Position numbers and translations under genes: made by a program. DNA of 64,000 nt, from the NCBI RefSeq assembly GCF_013304385.1, contig NZ_JAAITU010000013.1, positions 22,120 through 86,119 of the forward strand, given 5' to 3'. Positions within the stretch are counted from its first letter, which is position 1; each line of letters starts with the position of its first letter. The notes beneath the pieces were generated by a model that was not told the origin of the DNA, ran no database searches, and saw only the letters and a list, made by a program, of their open reading frames with translations. Source of the DNA: Blautia glucerasea. GTDB lineage: Bacteria > Bacillota > Clostridia > Lachnospirales > Lachnospiraceae. Of this stretch, positions 53,375 to 63,115 are shown piece by piece.

Positions 53375-55504
53375 GTGACATTATTTGATAGAGTATTCAG
53401 CGGAAATGACGCTGTATATGGTTTAACAGAAGGTGCGATTGATGCTGCAATTGCTCAGTATGGCGAAGACAAAGCAGTAAGCTTCCCTGACACAGCTTAC
53501 AGCCTTCCATGCTACTATTCAGTAACCGGTTCTAAGGTTACTACCTTAAAAGAATTAAAAGAAGCCCTTGGTGTTGTAAAAACACTGATGACAAGAGAAA
53601 AAAGACTGAATGATGCATTTATGTCCGGTGTTGCTACCGCACTTTGCGCTGAGTTCATCGAAGTCCTGAAATATATTGACGGTGCTGTACCATACGAAGA
53701 GCCATGTTATGGCCATCTTGCTGATGCAGTGATCCGTGAGCTGGGTGTTCCCCTTGTAACAGGAGATATCCCAGGCGTTGCAGTTATCCTTGGCACAGCT
53801 CCTTCTGTAGAAGAGGGTGTTGCTCTTGTAAAGAGCTATCAGTCACAGGGTATCCTTGTAACACTGGTTGGCGGCATCATTGACCAGGTAAAAGAAGCTG
53901 GTATGAATACTGGCGCAAATGTACGTGTTATCCCGCTTGGCAAGGATGTTACAGCAGTGATCCATGTAGTATCTGTAGCACTTCGTGCAGCCCTGATCTT
54001 CGGTAATGTAACACCTGGTGATGCAGGCACTCTTATGAAATATACCATGGATCGTGTTCCGGCATTTGTTAATGCTTTCGGACCTCTGGATGATGTTGTT
54101 GTTGCATGTGGTGCTGGTGCCATCGCACTTGGTTTCCCTGTTATCACAAACGAAACAGAGAACATTTTCCGTGTACCTAAGAGCCTGATCGTTCAGGAGG
54201 ATGTTAGCAAATTTAATGCTACTTCCCTTGAGGCACGTGACATTAAGATCAAGATCACAAATATTGATATCCCGGTTGCATTTGCATCTGCATTCGAGGG
54301 TGAGATCATCCGTCGTAAAGACATGCGTGTTGAGTTTGACGGTTCCCGTGTAGACTGTGCAGAGCTTGTACATACCTGTGACGCTTCAGAGGTTGAGGAC
54401 CACAAGATCACAGTTGTTGGACCGGAAGTAGACGAGATGGAAGATGGAAGCAAGAACAGCATTGCTTATGTTGTTAAAGTTTCCGGTAAGAACATGCAGC
54501 CAGACTTTGAGCCGGTTATCGAGCGTAAATTCCACAACTACATCAACTGTATCGAGGGTGTATACCATACAGGCCAGAGAGACATGCAGCGTATCCGTAT
54601 CAGCCATGCAGCATTTGATGCAGGATTCCGTATCAAACATATTGGTGAGGTTCTGTATACACAGGTTAAGAATGAGTTTGATGCTGTTGTAGATAAGTGT
54701 GAGGTTGTGATCTATACAGATCCTGCTGAGTGTACAAGAGTTCGTCATGAAGTTGCTATCCCGATCTTTGAGAAACGTGATGACCGTCTTGCAAATCTTA
54801 CAGATGAGTCTGTTGACGTATATTACAGCTGTATCCTCTGCCAGGCATTCTCCCCGTCCCATGTATGTGTGGTAACACCAGAGAGACTTGGACTTTGCGG
54901 TGCAGTTTCATGGCTGGATGCTAAGGCTACCTACGAGCTGGATCCGAATGGACCTTGCCAGGTAATTACAAAAGAGCGTCCGATCAACGAAGAACTTGGT
55001 GCTTATGAGGATGTTGATGAAGCAGTTCAGAAATTATCCCAGGGTGCTCTGGAGCATGTTACACTGTACTCCATTATGCAGGATCCTATGACTTCCTGCG
55101 GATGCTTCGAGTGTATCTGTGGTATCGAGCCATTCTCCAACGGTGTTGTTATCGCAAACCGTGAGTATGCAGGCATGACACCTCTTGGAATGACCTTCTC
55201 AGAGATGGCATCCATGACAGGCGGCGGTGTTCAGACACCTGGTTTCATGGGACATGGTAAGCATTTTATTGCTTCCAAGAAATTTATGAAAGCTGAGGGC
55301 GGTATCGAGCGTATCGTCTGGATGCCAAAAGAATTAAAAGAGTTTATCGCAGACAAATTAAATGCAACTGCAAAAGACCTTTACGGAATCGACAACTTCA
55401 CTGATATGATCGGTGATGAGACAGTAGCAACTGATCCGGAGACTCTGGTAGGCTTCCTTACAGAGAAAGGTCATCCTGCACTTGCACTGGATCCAATGAT
55501 GTAA
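53375..55504 (+). CDS. acsB: Acetyl-CoA synthase, first copy
   Basis: Condenses CO, a methyl group from the corrinoid protein and CoA into acetyl-CoA at the Ni-Ni-4Fe4S A-cluster. All three domains are present. The A-cluster cysteines lie in SCILCQAFSP (Cys486, Cys489), HVCVVTPERLGLCG, and the distal-nickel CGC of MTSCGCFECIC (Cys575, Cys577). The start is placed at GTG 53375, seven bases after AGGAGG; ATG 53369 is only one base from that site. The protein is then 709 residues, similar to Moorella AcsB. A nearly full-length paralogue follows. Confidence 0.95.
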   Translation: MTLFDRVFSGNDAVYGLTEGAIDAAIAQYGEDKAVSFPDTAYSLPCYYSVTGSKVTTLKELKEALGVVKTLMTREKRLNDAFMSGVATALCAEFIEVLKYIDGAVPYEEPCYGHLADAVIRELGVPLVTGDIPGVAVILGTAPSVEEGVALVKSYQSQGILVTLVGGIIDQVKEAGMNTGANVRVIPLGKDVTAVIHVVSVALRAALIFGNVTPGDAGTLMKYTMDRVPAFVNAFGPLDDVVVACGAGAIALGFPVITNETENIFRVPKSLIVQEDVSKFNATSLEARDIKIKITNIDIPVAFASAFEGEIIRRKDMRVEFDGSRVDCAELVHTCDASEVEDHKITVVGPEVDEMEDGSKNSIAYVVKVSGKNMQPDFEPVIERKFHNYINCIEGVYHTGQRDMQRIRISHAAFDAGFRIKHIGEVLYTQVKNEFDAVVDKCEVVIYTDPAECTRVRHEVAIPIFEKRDDRLANLTDESVDVYYSCILCQAFSPSHVCVVTPERLGLCGAVSWLDAKATYELDPNGPCQVITKERPINEELGAYEDVDEAVQKLSQGALEHVTLYSIMQDPMTSCGCFECICGIEPFSNGVVIANREYAGMTPLGMTFSEMASMTGGGVQTPGFMGHGKHFIASKKFMKAEGGIERIVWMPKELKEFIADKLNATAKDLYGIDNFTDMIGDETVATDPETLVGFLTEKGHPALALDPMM

Positions 55505-55589
55505 TTGCGGATTTGTCTTACCTGTTTTAACAGGACATGACGTAAAGCTTTGCAGCGGAGGGTAAAGTTTTGGTCTTGTGATCGGCAAT

Positions 55590-55623
55590 CCGGGACAGGG
55601 GATATTTTCCCCTGCCCCGGTTT
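55590..55623 (+). terminator. Hairpin after the first acsB, possible attenuator
   Basis: CCGGGACAGGGGA, short loop, TCCCCTGCCCCGG followed by only three T's; probably a weak terminator or an RNA processing/stability element. Confidence 0.55.
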
Positions 55624-55649
55624 ACGATATAGCCTCCGGCAGGATTGCA

Positions 55650-55722
55650 GAGGTGCGCAGGAGAAGTATGTCATGCAATTGCATGACGCGCACCTCGCAG
55701 CAAGAATGCCGAGGCATTCTTG
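55650..55722. repeat. Nested palindromes between the acsB copies
   Basis: GAGGTGCGC (55650-55658) pairs with GCGCACCTC (55688-55696) and encloses a perfect 18-base palindrome GTCATGCAATTGCATGAC (55670-55687). A second hairpin CAAGAATGCC/GGCATTCTTG covers 55701-55722. The arrangement resembles a REP-like extragenic element. Confidence 0.7.
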
Positions 55723-55762
55723 ATTCAGGTTTGGATTAACATACAAAAAGGAGATGGAAACA

Positions 55763-57889
55763 ATGTTAATCAACAGAATTTTCAGCGGAAATGACGCTGT
55801 TTACGGCCTTACAGAGAAGGCTGTAAACGATGCCGTACAAGCCAATGGCGCAGACAAGGCTGTAGGATTTCCACATACAGCATACTGTCTGCCGTGTTAC
55901 TATGCTGTTACCGGTGTTAAGATCAAAACACTGGGAGAGCTTAAGGAAGCTCTTGGTGTAGTAAAATCCCTGATGAACAGGGAAGAGACCCTTGACAATG
56001 CTCTGATGTCCGGTGTTGCTACAGCTCTGTGCGCAGAGTTTATTGAAGCACTGAAATACCTGGATGGTGCAGAACCTTATCAGGAGCCATGCTATGGCCA
56101 TCTTGCGGATTCAATCATCCGTGAGCTTGGTGTACCCCTTGTTACCGGCGACATTCCAGGCGTAGCCGTGATCCTTGGATCAGCACCTACAGCCCAGGAA
56201 GGCGTAGATCTGATCAAAAGCTACCAGGCACAGGGTATTCTTGTAACTTTGGTAGGCGGTATTATTGACCAGGCACAGGAACTGGGGCTTAAGATGGGAT
56301 ACAATCTCCGTATCGTTCCTCTTGGTAAGGACGTTACCTCTGTGATCCATGTGGTATCTGTTGCACTTCGTGCAGCACTGATCTTTGGTAATGTAACACC
56401 AGGGGATGCAGCATCACTGATTTCTTATACCGCTGAGAGGGTACCTGCATTTGTAAATGCCTTTAAGCCGGTAGATGACGTTGTACTGGCTGCAGGAGCC
56501 GGTGCGATCAAGCTTGGATTCCCGGTAATCTCCAATGAGACTGAGAATATTGAAGAAGTACCAGGCGCACTGATCGCATGCCCCAATGTAGCAGATTTCA
56601 ATAAGGTTTCTTTGGAAGCCAGAAATATTAAGATCAAGATCACAAAAGTAGATATCCCGGTTGCATTTGCCTCTGCATTTGAGGGGGAGATCATCCGTCG
56701 TAAGGATATGCGTGTGGAATTTGACGGTTCCCGTGTGGACTGCGTAGAGCTTGTACAGACCAAGGCCATGGACGAGGTTGAGGATCACAAGATCACGGTC
56801 GTAGGCCCGGAAATCGATACCTTCGAACCTGGCAGCAAACATAGTCTTGCCTACCTGGTAGAAGTAGCAGGAAAGAAGATGCAGCCGGATTTTGAACCGG
56901 TTATCGAGCGTAAATTCCACAATTATATAAACTGCATCGAGGGTGTTTATCATACAGGCCAGAGGGATATGTTCCGTATCCGTATCAGTAATGAAGCTTA
57001 TGAAGCAGGCTTCCGTGCGAAACATTTCGGAGAAGTGCTGTATACCCAGGTGAAGAATGAATTTGAAGCAGTTGTAGACAAATGTCAGGTAACGATCTTT
57101 ACAGATCCGGCAGAATGTACCAGGATGCGTCATGAAGTAGGTATTCCTACCTTTGACAAACGTGATGCCCGTCTGGAGACTCTTACAGATGAGTCAGTAG
57201 ATGTGTATTACAGCTGTATCCTGTGTCAGGCATTTTCTCCGTCCCATGTGTGTGTAGTCACACCTGAAAGACTGGGGCTTTGCGGTGCTGTTTCCTGGCT
57301 TGATGCAAAAGCTACGAATGAGCTTGATCCAAACGGACCATGTCAGGTGATCACAAAGGAACGTCCTATTGATGAGAACCTGGGGTCTTATGAAGATGTG
57401 GATGAGGCAGTTCAGAAGTTCTCACAGGGAGCTCTTGAGCATGTTACCTTGTATTCCATTATGCAGGATCCTATGACTTCCTGCGGATGCTTTGAATGTA
57501 TCTGCGGTATTGAGCCATTTTCCAATGGCGTGGTGATCGCAAACCGTGAGTATGCCGGTATGACTCCTCTTGGAATGACGTTCTCCGAGATGGCATCCAT
57601 GACTGGCGGCGGTGTTCAGACACCTGGATTTATGGGACATGGAAAACATTTTATTTCATCTAAGAAATTCATGAAGGCAGAAGGCGGTATTGAACGTATT
57701 GTATGGATGCCCAAGGAATTAAAGGACACAGTTGCAGAACGCTTGAATAAGACTGCAAAAGAGCTTTATGGGATTGACAATTTTACGGATATGATCGGGG
57801 ATGAAACCGTTGCAACAGATCCGGAAGTGCTTGTTGCATTTTTAACAGAACATAATCATCCGGCATTGTCAATGGACCCGATGATGTAG
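55763..57889 (+). CDS. acsB: Acetyl-CoA synthase, second copy
   Basis: Same enzyme as the preceding gene, and intact: the SCILCQAFSP, HVCVVTPERLGLCG and MTSCGCFECIC A-cluster segments are identical to the first copy, with differences concentrated in the N-terminal and middle domains (for example EEVPGALIACPNVADF against FRVPKSLIVQEDVSKF). ATG 55763 is preferred to 55754 because AAAAAGGAG ends just before the latter; this gives 708 residues and a start aligned with the first copy. The upstream spacer of about 250 bases with three hairpins suggests separate control of its expression. Confidence 0.95.
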   Translation: MLINRIFSGNDAVYGLTEKAVNDAVQANGADKAVGFPHTAYCLPCYYAVTGVKIKTLGELKEALGVVKSLMNREETLDNALMSGVATALCAEFIEALKYLDGAEPYQEPCYGHLADSIIRELGVPLVTGDIPGVAVILGSAPTAQEGVDLIKSYQAQGILVTLVGGIIDQAQELGLKMGYNLRIVPLGKDVTSVIHVVSVALRAALIFGNVTPGDAASLISYTAERVPAFVNAFKPVDDVVLAAGAGAIKLGFPVISNETENIEEVPGALIACPNVADFNKVSLEARNIKIKITKVDIPVAFASAFEGEIIRRKDMRVEFDGSRVDCVELVQTKAMDEVEDHKITVVGPEIDTFEPGSKHSLAYLVEVAGKKMQPDFEPVIERKFHNYINCIEGVYHTGQRDMFRIRISNEAYEAGFRAKHFGEVLYTQVKNEFEAVVDKCQVTIFTDPAECTRMRHEVGIPTFDKRDARLETLTDESVDVYYSCILCQAFSPSHVCVVTPERLGLCGAVSWLDAKATNELDPNGPCQVITKERPIDENLGSYEDVDEAVQKFSQGALEHVTLYSIMQDPMTSCGCFECICGIEPFSNGVVIANREYAGMTPLGMTFSEMASMTGGGVQTPGFMGHGKHFISSKKFMKAEGGIERIVWMPKELKDTVAERLNKTAKELYGIDNFTDMIGDETVATDPEVLVAFLTEHNHPALSMDPMM

Positions 57890-57928
57890 TATAATTATTT
57901 TTGAATAATCTAAGGAGGCTTATTAGAA

Positions 57929-58870
57929 ATGCCATTTAATCAGAAACCACAAAAATTTAATGCAAAGATCAATGCGGTTACGGTTGGAACTGGCGATAAA
58001 GCAGTTGTTATAGGAGGCAATTCCACATTCCCTTTCTATACATTTGATAATCCGACCGAGAACGCTCCGAAGATCGGTGTTGAGATCACCGATATGGGCC
58101 TTGATGATTTTGCTCCTGGAATCAGGGCATATTATGAAGGCTGCACCACCATGGCTGAGATTGCCAAGAAGGCAGCTGCTATGGAAGGTGGAGATTTTGT
58201 TGTGCTCAATCTGGATGGCGGAGATCCTAACGGAGCTAACAAATCTACAGAGGAACTGATCGCAGTTGTAAAAGATGTTGCAGAGGCTATTGACTGTCCA
58301 CTGGTTGTAGAGGGCTGCAAGAATGTGGAGAAGGATGCGGAACTTCTTCCTAAGGTTGCAGAGGCTCTTCAGGGCCGGAACATCATTGTTCTGTCTGAGA
58401 AGGAAGAGAACTACAAGGCAATCGGTGCAGCAGCAGGTCTTGCTTACGGCCAGATCGTTGGCGCAGAGTCTGCTGATGATATCAACCTTGCTAAACAGCT
58501 GAACGTTGTAACAACACAGTTAGGTGTTGATGCAAAGAAGATCGTTATGAATGTTGGAACAGCTACTGTAGGATATGGTTATGAGTATGTTGTTTCCACT
58601 ATGGATCGTATCAAAGGTGCAGCACTTTCCCAGAATGATAATATGCTGCAGATGCCGATTATTACACCGGTAGCTTCTGAGACATGGGGCGTAAAAGAAT
58701 CCGTTGCTTCCGAGGCAGATATGCCTGAGTGGGGATCTGAGGACGAGCGTGGAATTGATATGGAAGTTATGACAGCAGCAGCAGACCTGGCAGCAGGTTC
58801 TGATGCAGTAATACTGAGACATCCTCAGTCTGTGGCTACCATCGCCAAAATGATCAAAGCACTTGTGTAA
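57929..58870 (+). CDS. acsD: Corrinoid iron-sulfur protein small subunit
   Basis: Beta subunit of the CFeSP, which with AcsC holds the cobamide that carries the methyl group to AcsB. The 313-residue TIM-barrel protein has VVIGGNSTFPFYTFDNP near its N-terminus and VMNVGTATVGYGYEYVVSTM, both typical of AcsD/CdhD. TAAGGAGG precedes the ATG. It lies 39 bases after acsB and 21 before acsC. Confidence 0.95.
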   Translation: MPFNQKPQKFNAKINAVTVGTGDKAVVIGGNSTFPFYTFDNPTENAPKIGVEITDMGLDDFAPGIRAYYEGCTTMAEIAKKAAAMEGGDFVVLNLDGGDPNGANKSTEELIAVVKDVAEAIDCPLVVEGCKNVEKDAELLPKVAEALQGRNIIVLSEKEENYKAIGAAAGLAYGQIVGAESADDINLAKQLNVVTTQLGVDAKKIVMNVGTATVGYGYEYVVSTMDRIKGAALSQNDNMLQMPIITPVASETWGVKESVASEADMPEWGSEDERGIDMEVMTAAADLAAGSDAVILRHPQSVATIAKMIKALV

Positions 58871-58891
58871 TAGTTAGGAGGAAGAAAAGAT

Positions 58892-60238
58892 ATGGCACTG
58901 AATGGTATTCAGATCTTTAAATTAACACCAAAGAAAAACTGTAAGGAATGTGGATGCCCGACATGTATGGCTTTCTCCATGAAAGTTGCACAGGGCGCAA
59001 TGAAAATAGAGCAGTGTCCTCATATGTCTGAGGAAGCACTGGCATCTCTGTCTGAGGCTACCGCTCCGCCAATGAAAACCATTAAGATCGGTACAGGCGC
59101 AGAAGAGCTTACCCTTGGCGGTGAGACTGTTTTATTCAGACATGAGAAAACATTTGTTAACAAGACCAGATATGCTGTTGAGCTTTGCACAGGCATGGAT
59201 GATGCCACTGTAGAAGCCAAACTGGCTGAGATCCCGAAGGTTGATTATGACCGTATCGGTGAGAGAATGTATGCTGAGGTTGTATATGTGAACTGCCACG
59301 AAGGCGCAGATGCAGCAGCCTATACTGCACTGGTTCAGAAAGCAGCAGGTCTTGGAAGAACTCTGGTTCTGGGATGTACAGATCCTGAGATCGCTAAAGC
59401 AGCCCTTGAAGTATGCAAGGACAGCAAACCGGTATTAAACGGTGCAAATGCTTCCAACTACGAGGCAATGAATGCAGTTGCAACAGCTGCTGGCGTTGTA
59501 CTTGGAGTTTCAGGCAAAGACCTTAATGAGTTATATGATACAACAGCAGCTATCGAGAAGCTTGGCAACAAGAATCTTGTACTGGACGTAACAGGTGCTG
59601 ATTTAAAAGAGACTTTCGGAAACGCTGTACAGGTTCGTCGTGCAGCACTGAAAGACCAGGACAGAACCTTTGGCTATCCGTCTATCGTTAATCTTGCAAA
59701 GATCGCAAGCGGAGATTTCCATCTGCAGGCAGCGCTGGCAGCTGTATTCACTATGAAATACGGTTCCATCATCGTTATGGAGCGTATGACTTATGCAGAA
59801 GCACTTCCTCTGTATGGTCTGCGTCAGAACGTATTCACTGACCCGCAGAAGCCAATGAAAGTTGAGCCAGGCATTTATCCGATGAATGGCGGAGATGAGA
59901 ATTCTATTGTTGTTACAACAGTAGACTTCGCTCTTACATACTTCCTTGTATCCGGAGAGTTGGAGCGTTCAGGCGTTCCCCTTAACCTTGTGATCAATGA
60001 TGCAGGTGGATTATCTGTACTTACATCCTGGGCAGCCGGTAAATTCTCCGGTAACAGCATTTCTCAGTTTATCAAAGAGAATGTTGAGCCAAAGGTTAAA
60101 TGCAGAAAACTTGTTATCCCTGGTAAGGTAGCTGTCCTTAAGGGAGATCTTGAGTCCAAACTTCCTGGATGGGAGATCATTGTAGGACCAAGAGAAGCTG
60201 TTCAGCTTGTTAAGTTCTTAAAAGACCTTGAAGCTTAA
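58892..60238 (+). CDS. acsC: Corrinoid iron-sulfur protein large subunit
   Basis: Gamma subunit of the CFeSP. The N-terminal 4Fe-4S motif uses Cys17, Cys20, Cys25 and Cys42 (NCKECGCPTC and IEQCP), matching Moorella numbering. A TIM barrel follows and the C-terminal domain (from about 320) carries the cobamide-binding region (NDAGGLSVLTSWAAGKFSG). Length 448 is as expected. AGGAGG precedes the ATG. Confidence 0.96.
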   Translation: MALNGIQIFKLTPKKNCKECGCPTCMAFSMKVAQGAMKIEQCPHMSEEALASLSEATAPPMKTIKIGTGAEELTLGGETVLFRHEKTFVNKTRYAVELCTGMDDATVEAKLAEIPKVDYDRIGERMYAEVVYVNCHEGADAAAYTALVQKAAGLGRTLVLGCTDPEIAKAALEVCKDSKPVLNGANASNYEAMNAVATAAGVVLGVSGKDLNELYDTTAAIEKLGNKNLVLDVTGADLKETFGNAVQVRRAALKDQDRTFGYPSIVNLAKIASGDFHLQAALAAVFTMKYGSIIVMERMTYAEALPLYGLRQNVFTDPQKPMKVEPGIYPMNGGDENSIVVTTVDFALTYFLVSGELERSGVPLNLVINDAGGLSVLTSWAAGKFSGNSISQFIKENVEPKVKCRKLVIPGKVAVLKGDLESKLPGWEIIVGPREAVQLVKFLKDLEA

Positions 60239-60282
60239 GGCTGTGTACTGTAGAAATTAATAATGTAAAGGAGAACAATACA

Positions 60283-61068
60283 ATGGCAAAATTTGTTACT
60301 ATTGGTGAGAGACTTTCCACCACAGCTCCCATCGTAAATAAAGCATTTACAGAAAGAGATCCTGAGCCGATCTTAAAAAGAGCAAAACAGCAGCTGGATG
60401 CAGGTGCTGTATATCTTGATGTAAACATCGGACCTGCTGAGAATGATGGCGAAGACCTGATGAAATGGGCTGTAAAGCTTCTTCAGGAGAATTTCGACAA
60501 TGTTCCGCTTGCTCTTGATACTTCCAATAAGAAGGCTATCGAGGCTGGTATTTCCGTATACAACAGAAGTAAAGGAAAACCGATCGTAAACTCTGCTGAT
60601 GCAGCAGGAAGAATTGAGAACATCGACCTTGCAGCAGCTAACGATGCTATCGTTATCGCTCTTTGCAATGGCGAGGGTATCGCAAAAGACAATGATGAGC
60701 GTATGATGTATTGCCAGATGCTTCTTGAAAGAGGTATGGAGCATGGTATGGAGCCTACAGATCTGTGGTTCGATCCTTTGTTCCTGGTAGTAAAAGGTAT
60801 GCAGGACAAACAGATGGAAGTTCTGGAAGCTATTAAGATGTTCTCTGATATGGGATTGAATTCTACAGGCGGTCTGTCCAACAACAGTAACGGTATGCCG
60901 AAGAACATCCGTCCGATCATGGATTCTGCACTGGTAGCCATGGCTATGATGCAGGGATTAACTTCCGCTATCGTAAACCCGAATGACCTTCGTCTGATGG
61001 AGACAATTAAATCCTGTGACGTATTCAAGGGCAACACCCTGTATGCAGATTCTTACCTTGAGCTGTAA
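60283..61068 (+). CDS. acsE: Methyl-THF:corrinoid iron-sulfur protein methyltransferase
   Basis: Moves the methyl group from methyl-THF to the CFeSP cobalt. A single pterin-binding TIM barrel of 261 residues: LDVNIGPAENDGEDLM, PLALDTSNKKAIEAG, KPIVNSADAAG and GGLSNNSNGMP are the family boxes, with the Asn near GLSNNSNG expected at the pterin. AAAGGAG precedes the ATG. A true terminator hairpin follows and separates it from acsV. Confidence 0.96.
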   Translation: MAKFVTIGERLSTTAPIVNKAFTERDPEPILKRAKQQLDAGAVYLDVNIGPAENDGEDLMKWAVKLLQENFDNVPLALDTSNKKAIEAGISVYNRSKGKPIVNSADAAGRIENIDLAAANDAIVIALCNGEGIAKDNDERMMYCQMLLERGMEHGMEPTDLWFDPLFLVVKGMQDKQMEVLEAIKMFSDMGLNSTGGLSNNSNGMPKNIRPIMDSALVAMAMMQGLTSAIVNPNDLRLMETIKSCDVFKGNTLYADSYLEL

Positions 61069-61103
61069 TTTACAGTTCGAAGATCTATATACAGAAATAA
61101 CAT

Positions 61104-61134
61104 GGGCTGGGGCTTCGGCCTCAGCCCTTTTTTT
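61104..61134 (+). terminator. Intrinsic terminator between acsE and acsV
   Basis: GGGCTGGGGC-TTCG-GCCTCAGCCC followed by seven T's: a UUCG-capped stem of high stability. Confidence 0.9.
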
Positions 61135-61152
61135 CGAGAAAGGTGGTTGCTG

Positions 61153-63096
61153 ATGTTTAAGATAACATTTGCATTTGAAGATGGCAGTGTGGTAGAGACG
61201 TATGCCAATGCGGGGGATAATTTACTTGAGATTGCAAGAGATTCCAATGTGGCCATCGATGCACCATGTTCCGGAAACGCCTCCTGCGGCAAATGCCGGG
61301 TACAGTTAAAAGAGGGAGAGCTTGACAGTAAAAAGACATTACATATCAGTGATGAAGAGTATGATCTTGGATGGAGGCTTGCCTGCGTTAGTAAGATCAT
61401 TGGGGATGTAACTGTTCTGGTGCCTGATATTGCATCTGCATATAAAAGCAGGATGAAGGTTGCTGACCTAAGCTCAAAGGAAGAAATCGCTATTTTTGAA
61501 AGAGCGAAAGAAGATGTTGAACTTACAGGAATTGAATTGAGAAATAGTCTGGATGTGATCGAAGTGTCCATGGATGAGCCCAGTCTTGAGGATACCATGC
61601 CAGACAATGAAAGACTTACCAGGGCATTAAAAAAATATATGAATCTGAAACAGGTACGGATCCCTTATATGGTGCTGAAAAAGCTTCCGGATGTATTAAG
61701 AGAGAATCATTTCAAAGTGAAATGTGTAGTCCGTACAACACCAAGTGATCTGTTTGTATATGATATTTATGGCATGGATGAAAAAGTGACCATCGGCGGA
61801 CTTGCCATTGATATAGGTACAACCACAGTATCCGGTGTACTGATCAATATGGAAACAGGAGAGATCCTTGCAAAGGCATCCTCAGGTAATGGACAGATCC
61901 GTTTTGGAGCGGATGTGATCAACCGTATTATTGAGCAGCAGAAGCCGGGTGGAAAGAAGAAGCTTCAGGATGCCATCATCAAGGAAACCATTAATCCAAT
62001 GATTGCCCAGATGTGTAAAAGTTCCGGGCTTCGTGCAAGTCAGATCTATCGGATGTGCGTAGCATCCAATACAACTATGAATCATCTTTTTGCAGGAGTG
62101 AATGCAGATCCTGTCCGTATGGAGCCTTATATTCCTGCATTTTACAAAACCAATTCCCTGTTTGCTTCTGATCTGGGGATTGCAGTTAATAAAGACGCAC
62201 ATATTATTATTGCGCCAAATATCGGAAGCTATGTTGGAGGAGATATTACAGCCGGTACATTGGTAAGCATGATCTGGAACAGACCGGAATTTTCCCTGTT
62301 TATTGACTTGGGTACTAATGGAGAGCTAGTATTTGGAAACTCTGACTTTATGATGAGCTGTGCTTGTTCTGCAGGACCTGCCTTTGAGGGCGGTGATATC
62401 AGCTGCGGTATGCGTGCCACTGACGGGGCTATTGAAGCCTGCACCATTGACAAGGAGACCATGGAGCCTTCTTACAGTGTGGTAGGAGAACCGGGCACAA
62501 AACCTGTAGGACTTTGCGGTTCTGGTATTATTGATGTGATCAGTGAACTGTTTATGTGCGGGATCATCAATCCTAAGGGCAAGTTTGTCCGTGAAGGTAA
62601 GAGGATCAGACATGACAAATATGGAATGGGCAGCTATGTGATCGCCTTTGAAGAAGAGGCCGGATCTGTTAAGGATGTGGAGATCACAGAGGTGGATATT
62701 GACAACTTTATCCGTGCCAAAGGTGCTATTTTCTCAGCTATCCGCACCATGCTCAGTTCCCTTGATTTTGATGTATCCATGATTGATGATGTATATGTTG
62801 CCGGTGGCATCGGAAGCGGGATCAATATGCGAAATGCAGTAAATATTGGTATGTTCCCGGATATTCCACTGGATAAATTCCATTACATCGGTAACTCTTC
62901 ACTGACAGGTGCTTATTTGATGTTGCTTTCCACTGCAGCTGAGAAAAAGACATATGAACTGGCTTCCAACATGACATATATGGAGCTTTCTACAGTTCCC
63001 ACTTATATGGATGAATTTGTAGGAGCCTGCTTTATCCCTCATACAGATACAGGAATGTTTCCGGACGTTATGAAGGATCAGCAGAACAGAAAGTAA
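61153..63096 (+). CDS. acsV: Corrinoid activation protein AcsV (RACo type)
   Basis: Reactivates Co(II) CFeSP by ATP-dependent reduction. An N-terminal plant-type [2Fe-2S] domain has Cys39, Cys45, Cys48 and Cys78 (APCSGNASCGKC and LACVS); a linker follows, then an ASKHA ATPase-like domain with AIDIGTTTVSGVLINMETG, FIDLGTNGELVFG and AGGIGSGINMRNAV. The start at ATG 61153 has AAAGGTGG upstream; an in-frame ATG at 61102 would make the terminator hairpin part of the protein and is rejected. Length 647. Confidence 0.94.
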   Translation: MFKITFAFEDGSVVETYANAGDNLLEIARDSNVAIDAPCSGNASCGKCRVQLKEGELDSKKTLHISDEEYDLGWRLACVSKIIGDVTVLVPDIASAYKSRMKVADLSSKEEIAIFERAKEDVELTGIELRNSLDVIEVSMDEPSLEDTMPDNERLTRALKKYMNLKQVRIPYMVLKKLPDVLRENHFKVKCVVRTTPSDLFVYDIYGMDEKVTIGGLAIDIGTTTVSGVLINMETGEILAKASSGNGQIRFGADVINRIIEQQKPGGKKKLQDAIIKETINPMIAQMCKSSGLRASQIYRMCVASNTTMNHLFAGVNADPVRMEPYIPAFYKTNSLFASDLGIAVNKDAHIIIAPNIGSYVGGDITAGTLVSMIWNRPEFSLFIDLGTNGELVFGNSDFMMSCACSAGPAFEGGDISCGMRATDGAIEACTIDKETMEPSYSVVGEPGTKPVGLCGSGIIDVISELFMCGIINPKGKFVREGKRIRHDKYGMGSYVIAFEEEAGSVKDVEITEVDIDNFIRAKGAIFSAIRTMLSSLDFDVSMIDDVYVAGGIGSGINMRNAVNIGMFPDIPLDKFHYIGNSSLTGAYLMLLSTAAEKKTYELASNMTYMELSTVPTYMDEFVGACFIPHTDTGMFPDVMKDQQNRK

Positions 63097-63115
63097 GAGT
63101 TAGATGGAGGACAAA

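Noticed and set aside
61102..61152. An upstream start for acsV at 61102
   Set aside because: It would run coding sequence through the intrinsic terminator; ATG 61153 has a ribosome site and begins the [2Fe-2S] domain directly.
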